Shown: positions 1 to 10,700 of the stretch, one piece after another | How positions within the stretch are numbered: the first letter of the stretch is position 1 | Layout of the letters: each line of letters starts with the position of its first letter | Source of the DNA: Aphelocoma coerulescens | Lineage: Eukaryota; Chordata; Aves; Passeriformes; Corvidae | Reading direction: 5' to 3' | Length of the DNA: 64,000 bases | Assembly (NCBI RefSeq): GCF_041296385.1 | Contig: NC_091014.1 | Span: forward strand, 49,432,078-49,496,077 | The notes under the pieces: model-generated | The model's input: only the letters and a program-made list of their open reading frames with translations | Database searches by the model: none | What the model was told of the DNA's origin: nothing | Program-made: the position numbers and the translations under genes

Positions 1-35
1 ACAGGCGGGGATACTCACCACTATACTAACGAGGA
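1..35 (-). tRNA. tRNA-Asp(GTC), 5' part, cut by window edge
   Basis: Read on the minus strand from base 35 down to 1, the sequence is the 5' half of a eukaryotic tRNA-Asp: acceptor strand TCCTCGT, D-arm with TAGTATAGTGGTGAG (the A box), and the anticodon-stem strand CCCGCCTGT. The window ends inside the anticodon, so GT is visible and the final C of GTC is not. The anticodon assignment rests on the close match to the vertebrate tRNA-Asp family. The gene points away from the tRNA-Trp about 460 bp further on. Whether the 3' half is intact cannot be seen here. Confidence 0.85.
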
Positions 36-119
36 ACTGCCACAGTAACCCTTTTCGCGTTACTCCCTTTATTAGCAAATCCGCACAACCGTGTCCCCGT
101 TAGCCGCTCGTAAATGCAG

Positions 120-475
120 TGCTGTTGGCGTAGGGACAGCAGGGGCGACCTCCGGTAGCGGGAGCATGAACCCACGAGCCTGCGTACGGCGGCAACGGGG
201 CGGGAGGCGAGCTCGGCACCACCAGGGAGCGGGGATGAGAGGCCCTTGCTGCTGCAGACCACTAGCGGGGGTGTGGGCGGGGAGAGCTGACGTGCTTGCG
301 CGGGAAGGCGGTGACGGAACAATGTCGGAGCGGAGGGGCCGGCGCAGGGGTGCGGGTGCCGCAGCGGCCGGGCAGCGTCGTCGGCCGCGCCGGTCCAACC
401 CGGCCCCCGCCCTGCCCCTCCAGGCACAGGGGCAGCACGGCCGGCGGCCAGTGCCGGGTGAGTTGTAACGCTCGG
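120..475. promoter_or_regulatory. GC-rich CpG-dense stretch between two divergent tRNA genes
   Basis: This segment is much richer in G+C and CpG than the AT-rich DNA downstream. It lies between the minus-strand tRNA-Asp and the plus-strand tRNA-Trp. Open frames cross it on both strands, but they are typical GC-rich chance frames with arginine-, alanine- and proline-rich translations and no recognisable domain. An open-chromatin region serving the tRNA pair is the simplest reading. An unannotated transcript start cannot be excluded. Confidence 0.4.
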
Positions 476-493
476 GAGTAAGGTGCTCAGCAG

Positions 494-565
494 GACCTCG
501 TGGCGCAACGGTAGCGCGTCTGACTCCAGATCAGAAGGCTGCGTGTTCGAATCACGTCGGGGTCA
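494..565 (+). tRNA. tRNA-Trp(CCA)
   Basis: A complete 72-nt tRNA. The acceptor stem GACCTCG pairs with CGGGGTC (one G-T wobble) and is followed by discriminator A at 565. The D-arm/A box TGGCGCAACGG is at about 501-511. The anticodon loop CTCCAGA has anticodon CCA at 526-528. The T-arm/B box GTTCGAATC starts near 545. No intron is present. A run of five T from 572 is a normal RNA polymerase III terminator. The sequence is nearly the same as vertebrate tRNA-Trp, so it should decode UGG in the cytosol. No defect is visible. Confidence 0.97.
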
Positions 566-570
566 TATAA

Positions 571-577
571 CTTTTTC
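571..577 (+). terminator. Pol III terminator of tRNA-Trp
   Basis: Five consecutive T residues at 572-576, six bases after the end of the mature tRNA. This is the usual position and length for RNA polymerase III termination. Confidence 0.8.
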
Positions 578-3500
578 CTCCTTCTGTTAGCTTTTACCGC
601 CTTCCTCGCACAGGAAACCGAGGGACGTTATTGTTATTTTGATTTTTTTTGTTTCCCCCCACAGCTTACGGTCTCCTCTTTTGTTTGAGGCTGAGGGCAG
701 CGCGAAGAGAGGGCTCAATGGGGGTCAAGGCATAGGATTGCTGCTGTAGCAATGTAATCATAAAGATCCCGTTGGATAAAATTGGTATGTCTTTTGTTTA
801 TGGTCTTTGTGTATATAGGACTGTCTGATTACACACCTAAACACAAAAGGCAAGAATGTGTCAAAGATTTACTTTATTAAGACAACCGACTGTGGGGAAA
901 TTATGAGAAAAATTCAGAAAGCTGTATAGAAAGAGTAAATTTTGAAGGGGACAGAGGCCCCAAAAATGGCAGAGGTACCATGTTTTCAGTACAGAAATAA
1001 CAAGGAGTAAAAGTAAAGGCAGAGGCAGCAAGTGGTCTAACTGAGCCAAGAGTGCAGACAGATTCTTGCTTCTCTTAAGAACCCTGCAGAGGACTGAAAC
1101 ACTGACAGGGAGGGAGAGGGAACCAGGGTGCTGGTGGAGGGAACCTCCGAGAGTGATGGGGTTAGACTGCGGAACAGAAGAGTTTTCTCAGAGTAGCCAT
1201 TTCCACATGCTGAGGTGGACAGGTACCCACGGCAGAAGGGCACAGAGAGTACTTAGCTTTGATCTAGACATGAGATAGCAAGTCCTAGAAGCAATACTTT
1301 AGTGATTCAGATGGACTGAAAAGTTTGACACTTGATAAAATTTAATTGGGAGGGAAACAATAGTTTGTCAAGGGCCTAAATTGAGAGAGAATGCCAGAGA
1401 TGCAATTCTCACTTTGTAAGAACTGATTTTTAGTGTTGTAAACCATAGAAGAAAATGAATACAGAAGTCTTAGAAATCAGATTCAGCAGAGTAACAAATT
1501 ATGTGGGGCTTAATAAGCCAAACACTTTGGCTTTTACAGACTAATGTTTGTTCTACATACCCTTAAAACTTTTAAAATACAGAAATTCTACATCTTCCTT
1601 AAGTGATCTGTTCCAGTACATTGCTACTCTTACTATTACAAAATGACTACATGTAGTTTAACCCTGATGTCTCTTTTGCCACAACTTAAATCCAGCCTTC
1701 ATGTCATTGTGCTTGAGAACAGTGTATTCCCTTCCTTTTTATAGGTACTTCTTACATATTTGAAATTTGTTATGCCTCTTTATAGCTGTTCTAGCATAAC
1801 AGACTGTGTTTGCTGGGCCTCTGGTTATTTTGTCGCTTGCCTCTGGAGCCTTTCCAAACAAGCTGCATTTTTAAGTGCCCAGAAGTGGTGACAGTATTTC
1901 AGTTGACTCAGATTTTACCAGGTTTCAATGGACAAGGAGCATTGCCTCATATGCTATGCTAACAGGACTTCCATTTAATGTGGTTAGTCCTTTTTTTTTT
2001 TAAATGCACAATCTGTTAGATGGATTTTGTATGAGATGCATAATCTGTTAGACGTCTCCCTGGTCCCACAGAGTATCTTATCTCTCAGCCTCACCACCCA
2101 CCAGAGGGTTGGATGTAAGAAGCAGTAGCAAACTGTTTGCATTCCTGTACCTCTGCCAAAGCAGGTGCCCTGCTCTAAACATTCCAGATTGTTGCCAGAC
2201 AATATCTCTGGCTTGCAGTAAGGTTAATATCTGCCTATAGGAGTCGAAGTTTTCAGGGTGTGGTTTCACACTAGTATACTTGACGTGTGCAGGTTGTCAC
2301 AAAACAGTCTGTCTCGATCTGCCCTGTCCATCCCTGCCTGTGCATTTTCCCTTCCACTTGGATCACATCTTGCAATGGCACTGCAGCAGCTGCTGGCTCA
2401 GCATGCGAATCTGCTGGCACAACTACTAGATCCAAAACAGGAAAAGCACCAGGAGCACATGGCCTGGGACAGGATAGAGAGCAGGATCATCCCCTTCAGC
2501 AACAACCAGAAATACTAGTGGTTCAGTTAAAGTTTTTGTCAGCTGCTCTTTGGGGAGAGAGGTCACTGTCGCTAAATCAAAATCATCTAGTGATGTTTCA
2601 AAACTAAATGAAAGAATTAAATGTGCCTTAGCTGTGTACAAACTCTCCCACACAATTTCCTATTGGTGAAGTGGGCATAATAGTTCTCTTCGATCTTATA
2701 GGTGTTTTGTCAGGTTGACTCCCATTAATTCCAAGGCATCCAGGTATGCTGGTGGGTATTTATCTCTCACCAGCATTTCAACAGCACACGTGCTTCTGTG
2801 TTTTTGTCTTTTCCTAATTTTTAAATACTGCATTTTGTAACCTGGCTGATCTCTTAACAGAGATGTTTTTTTCTTATGAGAATGTTACTAGCTAAATATA
2901 GACAAAATCTTAAATCCACTTAAGCTTCAAAAAATAGTGGAGCTGAAGTAATAGCTTATATATGGTAAATACAGCCTCTGTCTGTGTTTGACAGAAATAA
3001 ATATCCAAATAATTCTGTTTGGAAATGATTCAGTGTAGGAAACTACCCTGAAAACTGTCCATTTCGCTTCTGTCAGCGTACTTAAGCAGCGCTGGTACTT
3101 CTGTTTTCAATCTTTGTTGGTATAGGCCATCAACTATCGCAAGATCAGCAGTAACAAGTTTTAAAGCAGTTGTACAAATTTATTTCCTTGCCTGGGGACA
3201 GCCATACAGTGCTGGGCATTCCTTTATTCACCTTCCCTTTGTTCACTGTGTCAGGTGACACGGGAAGAGCAGCATTCCCAGTGGCTGCCAGCTCCAGAAC
3301 TGCTCTAGAAGCAATATGCTCCATTATCCTAAGGCATGATTTCTTTCTTCTTACTTTTCCATTTCTACTTCAAAACCAGACATTTCTAATGAGAAAACTA
3401 GAGTTATTAAAAAGATACCTAATTTTTCTAAATTAATCAAGAATGTGGGAAAGAAATTACTGATTCTAGAAAGTATAGTTACACTGTGCTCTAATGATTA

Positions 3501-6500
3501 GGCAACTGCTCATTTTATTTCTAGAAAAGCTTTCCAGTTTCCATTGCGTTTCTCAAAGGGAATATCATTTTCATAGTGAAACCTGCTGTGCACCAAGACT
3601 GAATTAATACTTCATACAGCTTTTTTACACTTCCTTATCAGCTCAGTCTAAGACAAGAGCATGTCTGTAACACTTGCTTAAATGCCTTCACTATGAATTT
3701 ATAGTCTTCACAATGCTATCTATTATGAGGCAAATGTTACATATGACTGAAAATTATACATCTATATTATAGATTTTTTTCCAGACCCTCCCCTGAATTT
3801 CGGATACTTTTTTGAATGAACATATATAGAAAAATAATTTTTTCAGCATCCTGTGTCATAAACTAATTATTTCATCCTTATAGGTGGCATTAGAGGTTAC
3901 AAATCATGAACTTAGGGAAACTCAAGCTAGAAATCTGAGACAGTCTAAAAGGCACTCAGTGTTTTCATGTCAAAGATGAATGTATGATTGAAAAATCTCT
4001 TTCTCACGCTCAGGAAAGCTAAGAAATTCCAGACATTTGGGAGGGTCCTACAAAGGAAGGATTTTTGGCTTCTCCTTTCAGCATATTTCACATTTTTAGG
4101 CAAGCTTAGAGCAGTTTTTTAACCACCGGAAATGGCCACAGTCTCACAACATTTGCACTTTTTTCCCTAAACTTTGCTTTTGTCAGCATTTATACTGACA
4201 AGAGGTAAATTGTAACTACCTGTTTCTCAGGTAGAGGCAGGTATTCTGGTCTTTGAAAACCAGAACTTGCAGTTAGGGATAAACATTCAAGTACTGGAAA
4301 GAGTCACAGGAGGCATGGTAAAACAACAGTTCCATGCTCCAGCCTTTAAAAAGCAAATTATTGAATAGGCATATGGACCAGAGACCTCATATTTGTGGGT
4401 TTTTTCCCCCACTGTAACAACATTAGAAAGATCTTCTGAGCTCATTCACAATGAACTCATTCCCTTCATCCCTTTGACTGCTGTCTCAGGCTATGAAATG
4501 TGACTTCCTTTCCTTCAAACAAAACAAACTATAAAGGTGCAGATCCTCTGCTGTATTAGGGTCTAATTGTTGTGACAGCTGCAGGTTCCAGTGTCAATCA
4601 TCATGTATCTGCACAGTTAGGTGCTTTCTTATAGTCCTGTCCCTGTCTTTACCTTGCCTGCAAGACACCTGTTGATCCCAAAGTGCAACAGTAAAAAGTG
4701 TAGAACCAATAAAGGACAGTTTTGTGCCAAGGACTGTTTAGGCAGTTGGCTTCCCAGAGAAGCCTACTGCTTGGAAGAAGAGTGACATTGAAGTATTATA
4801 TTGTGCCTCTCTAGCTTTGGCTGCTTTGGAAGCAACTAAAGGCAGCCAATAAAAGAGTTCTGTGTAAGTGCAAGGGAGTTACATCAGGGTAACATGGTAA
4901 CAGAAAAAGTAATTCACAATAAATATAATTTTTTTATAGTTGGGGAAATAACTTTCAAAACTTAAATGTACTGTAAATATGAAGTTTAAGCAATGTTAAT
5001 CAGAGCCACAACCTCAGTGGCTCCACAACAACTGTACTGGAGCTTGAACAAATAGCCAAAACATATGATATGTTTCTGCTATCTTTATGCTTCTATGCCA
5101 GTTTCGTCTGACAGCAAAAATAAAAAAACCCCCACAGATCCAAGATAAGGCCAGTCAACCCATCCATTTGTTATGACCAAAGCTGAACTGTGGGTGCAAC
5201 TGTAGGGATTTACTACTTCATACCATAATCCTGTAGGGTTTTTTTATGCTACACTTAATGCATTAAAACCAGACCTACCATCAGTGTACTTAGACTTCAA
5301 GCTGAGCAGTTGTATTTCCTTCCACTCCTAAACTGTCACTCACAAGAAAAGCCAGCACCAACTGTATTGCAGAATCTGAACAGTACAATGAGTTGCAAAC
5401 AGTGCCTGCACTCTTCCAAGAAGCAGTCAGGTAACAAGCATCAGGCCTATAGTACCATTATTGTCCATGGGGATGTTAGATGGTGACTGCACTAACTTTT
5501 TAGATTGTATTTTCACTGGTAGCTTTGGCTAAAATTTCCCAGACCCAGTTCCCCCTTAAGCCGCTTTAAAACATTTTAGACTTGATACGAGTTGAAGTTG
5601 TTATTTTTTACATTAGTATGATACCTGAAGAATCTCTCTAAAGGATGCTGTGCAACTGGTTCCATATCTGAATAAGAAGTGAATTCCTAAAGGTAGGGGA
5701 AAGACTATTTTCCAAGCCACTTAAAAGCTTTTCAAGGTGAAAAAACACTATCTATGCTTTAAATCAGTACTATCAATTTTGGAGAGGAATTAAATTTCCT
5801 TTAAGCATTTCCAAAACACCTGGCATATAATACCCATGTACAATTTTGGGTAAAATATGCTGAAAAAATAGATAGAACCATCTAATTTGTTCTATTCAAT
5901 CTTAAAAGTAAGTGATAGTAGTCAATCCACATTGATACATTACTTTTTACCGTGTACATGTGTGGTATTAATGGAGGAAGACGTTTCTACCCACTGTTCA
6001 GCCTCGCTGTCAAACAAACTGAACAGGTAAAGTATGTACACCAAGAACCAAGCACTTTCAGATATAAATTATAATGAACTTCAGATGACTGCCACCTCCT
6101 AGAGCTACTTGCACAACAAGGTAAATGCCCCAAGCTAAGCTTCTCCCTCGTCTTAATTACTCTGTTTCACCACAGCAATTCTTCTTTGTTGCACCACACC
6201 AATTTTTCAGTGGGAAGCATCAGGCTTCCTGTGGGTGGGTCCTTGATCCGGCTCGAAATTACCTTCTACAAAAAATAATCTTCATCGCCTTCATCTAGCT
6301 GATACTCAGGCTATGGCAAGATAAACAGGAACAACAGCCACCAGGACAGCTCCATGATGGAGCACACAACAGTAGTGGAAATCCCTTTCCCCAACATCAA
6401 TTTAGAACTCTTTCTGGAACGCAAAGAGTACTAGGTGCAAACACTAATAATCCTGATTCAGATCCATGACTGACGGGAAAATTAAAATATCCACATTTAA

Positions 6501-6840
6501 AGTCTTATCTCTGGTACTGCAAAGCAGTTCTCAAAAGCATAGGATTTAGAGTCAAATCTAAACACTAAACCCTTCCCATCATAAAATAGAAGCAGTGCGT
6601 GTTCCAGAAAGCAGCGTGTAAACACAGAAAGATTTAACCCGCTTGTTTAAAGACTGTAGGACTGCGGTCTTGAACCCAGTCGAACTTTCCCAGCAGGGAC
6701 ACACGTGTGACATTCTGGAAGTCGGCTTTACAAATAAATAAATAAAACAACTATACGCCTTTCAACCTCCGCAGAACTATAGATGCGAGTTTGGGGTTTT
6801 TTTACGTTTAAGTCAGCACACCGGCGGTAGTCACACTAAC
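578..6840. other. Intergenic DNA, no gene recognised
   Basis: AT-rich sequence of ordinary bird type. The longest open frames are about 106 codons or fewer, overlap on both strands, lack splice-flanked structure and encode nothing I recognise. A pair of adjacent short inverted repeats lies at 4216-4265 (see findings). I saw no clear transposon, simple-repeat block or further tRNA. Distal enhancers for TMPO could be present but cannot be read from sequence alone. Confidence 0.5.
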
Positions 6841-7340
6841 ATGTTAGCTACTTATTTCCCGGCTGGATTTCTTCTGGAGCCCGACAGCTAACGTGTTGGG
6901 CGAAGGCGCTTATCCTGGGGCAGAGAGAACTCCCGTGCCCGCCCGGCCCGCGGTGCTGAGCGCGGGAGGGAAGGAGGGACGCCCGCGGCGCGCTCCGCCG
7001 GGGCCGCAGGTGCCTGCGGGGCCGAGGGCGCGGGCAGAGGCGGCGGCAGGTGTCGCGGCAGGACACCGGGATCACAGCAGGTAACCGGGATCTCATTAAC
7101 CGCCTCCCCGCTGCTGGCGGCAGGGAGGGAGGGGCGCTCGCGGTGGCGGGGACGTACCCGTGGCCCGAGAAGGCCCCGGCACCCGCGGGGCGCGGGCGGC
7201 ACCCCCGCCCTCCCCTGCGCGCGCGAGCACCGCCCCGCGCGCCTCTCCCGCCCGAGCCGAATTTAAACTGCGTTACTGTCCCTCGCGCAAAGCACCAACG
7301 CCGCTGCGCCCGCGCGCCCCGCCCCTTTTCCGCCCGGCAG

Positions 7341-7377
7341 CCAATAGCGAGGCCGCTTCGTTGCCCTTCCCGCCAAT
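7341..7377 (+). promoter_or_regulatory. Paired CCAAT boxes (NF-Y type) before TMPO
   Basis: CCAAT occurs at 7341 and again at 7373 (GCCAATAGC and GCCAATCAG), both on the plus strand, 180-216 bp before the ATG. The flanks fit the NF-Y consensus, with the second site (CCAATCAG) being near-ideal. Assignment is by motif only. Confidence 0.55.
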
Positions 7378-7556
7378 CAGGGCGCGGTTTATTGCCGGCT
7401 GGGAAGAAGCGCTCGGTGCGCGCGCCCGCCCGCTGTGGAGCTGGTCCCTGGCGCGGAGCAGGCGAGTCCTCCACCTCCTCCCGCTCCCCCGCCCCTTCGC
7501 CCCGCGCTTTGTTGGTGCCTCTCCCGGGAGAGCGGCGGCGGCTGCGGCCGGCGGCG

Positions 7557-7799
7557 ATGCCCGAGTTCCTGGCGGATCCGTCGGTGCTGACTAAGGAGAA
7601 GCTGAAGAGCGAGCTGATCGCTAACAATGTAAGCCTCCCGGGCGGCGAGCAGCGCAAGGACGTGTACGTGCAGCTCTACCTGCAGCACCTCACCGCCCGC
7701 AACCCGCCCGCCCTTGCGCAGCCCGACTTTTCCAGCGACGAGGAGCGGGAGCCCACACCTCTCGGCGCCCGGAGCCGCGGCGCTGCCACCGCCGGGCGG
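7557..7799 (+). CDS. TMPO: TMPO coding exon 1 (LEM-like domain)
   Basis: Encodes residues 1-81, starting [20 protein letters not shown]. It carries the LEM-like helix pair that binds DNA and the conserved [13 protein letters not shown] segment. The donor is GCGG|GTGAGT with GT at 7800. The exon ends at phase 0. The region after the LEM-like fold is shorter than in human, which accounts for much of the length difference of the protein. Confidence 0.96.
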
Positions 7800-10700
7800 G
7801 TGAGTACCGCTGCCTCCCGCCCGCGCCGCCTCGGCTTCCCGGCAGCCTCGGGCCCGCTTTCCCGCCCGAACGGGGCTGGCCGCGTCCGCCCGCCGGCCGC
7901 GGCTCGGGGAGCGGCACGACGCGCCGGGGCCCCCGCGCGGGGTCGGGAGAATCTCCGGCTCGGCTGAGGGCGGCACCGTGCCCGGCCAGGACGGTGCCAC
8001 CGCCTCGGGCAGAGGGGCAGTGCCTCTGCCGGGCGGCCGCCCCGCGCCGGGGCACGAGCTGGGACAGCGGGTCGGTGCCCAGGGGCCGCCGGCTGCGCCT
8101 CTGGGATGTGTCCCGCCTTGTGCGCCTCCTGGAGGGACTGGCTCGGGTGGGCAGGGGCAGTGCGACCGCGCGTGGAGAGTGCGACGGCCCCCGACTGTAA
8201 ATTGGGAAACCTTTATGGTGTCTTGGTGGGCGGTCTCCTAAGTAGACTATTTGGGTGTTGGAGGAACGAAACAAGAGAACTGCCCGCGGTTGCAACTTGC
8301 TCAATAAAGGAATCCCGTCCACTGTCTCGGTTGTACAGCAGCAACGCTGCTCGGTGTAAATACCTCTAGATGAAAGGATGAAGCTGTGAAGGGAACAGCT
8401 GGTTTGTTTCGCATAATGAAGTCGGTTATTTAGTGTAGAGGGTCTTCGTAATGTAGGTATCTAACATGTGTTGTATAGCAAAGTGCCTCTGGTGCCTGTT
8501 CAGTTAGTCCACTGTGCTTGTTTTCTTAGACTTTATCACATGTAAGGAAAGAGGGGGAGCTGATGCCATTTGGAATTCTTCTCTTTGGGAATATGTGATT
8601 TCCTTCTTAATTTTCATAAATGGACCATATATTTGCATATATTGAGAAAGTAATCTTGTAATTGATAATTCGAAGATGTCTGGTCTCAAGAAAAGACTTG
8701 GATTATGATTGTCAGCTTCCGGAGTTGTAATGTGTGTAATAGTACAACTTTTTAATTGTATCTTAGATACTATGTTTCAAAGGTCATTAGTAAAAAGAGT
8801 GCCGTGGAACGGAGTTCTTTGAAGGTCTTTCACGCTTTAACCTTCAAAAGCCCAAAAGAACACTTCCTGAATTAAGAAATTAAAAACTGCAACTTCAAGA
8901 GGAAGAGATCTCTAAAACCAAGTTATTTATGCCTTTTTGACATCTCTCTATTTCAGACACTTAACTGGCATTTGCTGAAGTAACCTTACAGTGAAACAGA
9001 CATTTCTCTGACTTAGAGTGGTCTGCTGATAGCATTCATAATGTGCTTTTGAGTAAAACAGGATCAGCTTTAATCTGACTTGTTTCATGCTTGTCGGAGA
9101 AGCGTCTCAGAAGTGCTAGTTTACTATCCTAGATCTGATTTTTCCTTTCCACAGTGCTTAAGCTTAAACAACTATGAGTGACTTTTTTGATGTTTACAGA
9201 ATGGGTGGTACTCCTACACTTTCATTAACAATGTCTGGAAGGCTCTGTGCTATTTATGCTTATCTTGTATGTCAGTATCAGAGCACTGTATCATCAGAAC
9301 TTCAGCAAATATTCTAGTGAGAGTTGCCCAGATTTGGGTCCGTTGTGCCCTGTGTTGTGTCATCTTCCCCCCTCAAACAGCCAACCCAACCCCAAACCAA
9401 AACACTCAGAAAAATCACAAACAATACCTGCCAAGCAAAACAAACTTTGATGATGTGTGCTTGTTCCTCCTTTGTGCCACTTGAGTACGGAAACTGCTTG
9501 TAGCTTGAGTAACTGTTATCCCTGTTCGTGTCTTTTGGCATAATGTTTCTCTGATCGGCTCTCCTTTAAAAAGCATAGCACACGTGTCTCCAGAGTGATT
9601 TGCCCCAAGAACGATTAGAAGGAAGAGGAAGAGTGAGGAAAGTCTGACATCTCAGAGGACTGGGATTCTGGTGAAAAAACAAAGCAAAACATTTTGATAA
9701 CATTAAGAAAGAACAGGAGGGAAAGCACTCAAATGTCTGAAAGAAATTAGAAATAAGGGGCCAAGGGGGAAGCTGGAACTGCCAGGCTTTATGGAAAGGA
9801 GGAATAAAATAAAGGAACGGGCCTCCCCCCGTCCCTCTCTGGGCCCGCTCACCCTTCCCTTTATTAAGAGCAAATAGTTATAAGCCTCTCTGAGCCTGCC
9901 GCCAGGCTGGGTTGCAGCCCTCGTGTGTAGAGGAGTCCGAGGGCGGAGCAGCGCGGGCGAGGGTGCGGCGGTGCGGGCAGGGCCGCTGGGCGGGGCCGGG
10001 CGCCAGGGGGCGCGCCGGGGCCCTGGGCACCGCCGGCGGCGTCGGTCCGAGCGGCGGCCGCCGCGGGCTCGCTCGGCTGGCTTATGGGCCCTGAAGGGCG
10101 GCAGCCATCGCGTGTCTTAGAATGGCGCTGAGCAACAAGTGCAGAGGAATGATCTGAATATCCATGCTGCAGTCACTGAAAGCTAGACCAGGTCTCTTAA
10201 TACTGGCGTTAGTGTTTTGGCATGGCTGCAGTCATTAGTAATTTGAACTGTCTACACTGTCATTTTAGTGTTCTTTTTTCTAAGTTCTGGGCATTTGATA
10301 ATGCACTTAGAAGTTAATATTGATAAAAGCTGTGTGGAGACAAAGTCCCGTAGTTTGAATTCTGTTGCAAATGATGTGTTTGGAATTCATCACTCTTCTG
10401 GTTTAGCTCTATCCAGCCCAAGAGTATACAGCTGACTTTGGCTATATATTCCTATCGGGAGAGGAAAAGCTTTTAAAATCGTGCCTGTTTGTGCCTCAAT
10501 CTGATAATATTGTCTGGAGGAGCCAGCTTTTCCAGCTCTACTAATGTTTTTGAGCAACTTTTTTTTCCCCCCTGAGCCTGTTTAGGGTAGTGGTATGAGA
10601 GGACTTGTGACTGGGTATGCAAGACACCGTTTTGCTGCAGGGGGAGCCATCTGCATCTGAATGTCCCTCGTCCTGGTTAGTTATGGACTGAATATCAGGA

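Larger units (their letters stand above)
6890..8200. promoter_or_regulatory. TMPO: CpG-island promoter of TMPO
   Basis: A dense CpG island starting about 670 bp before the TMPO start codon, covering coding exon 1 and the first 400 bp of intron 1. No TATA box is evident. Two CCAAT boxes in the same orientation lie at 7341-7345 and 7373-7377, 32 bp apart, roughly three helical turns. This spacing is typical of paired NF-Y sites in cell-cycle genes, and TMPO expression is known to rise in dividing cells. Long open frames crossing the island on both strands are composition artefacts. Confidence 0.8.

Noticed and set aside
2258..2607. Overlapping plus frames of 86 and 106 codons
   Set aside because: No recognised domain, no splice context, and both frames open over the same bases; chance is sufficient.
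6848..7657. 269-codon minus frame over the TMPO promoter and exon 1
   Set aside because: Antisense shadow of a CpG island and of a well-supported coding exon.
9912..10120. 60-65 codon frames in the intronic CpG island
   Set aside because: Short, Gly/Arg-rich, no homology; the CTCF-like site is the better explanation.
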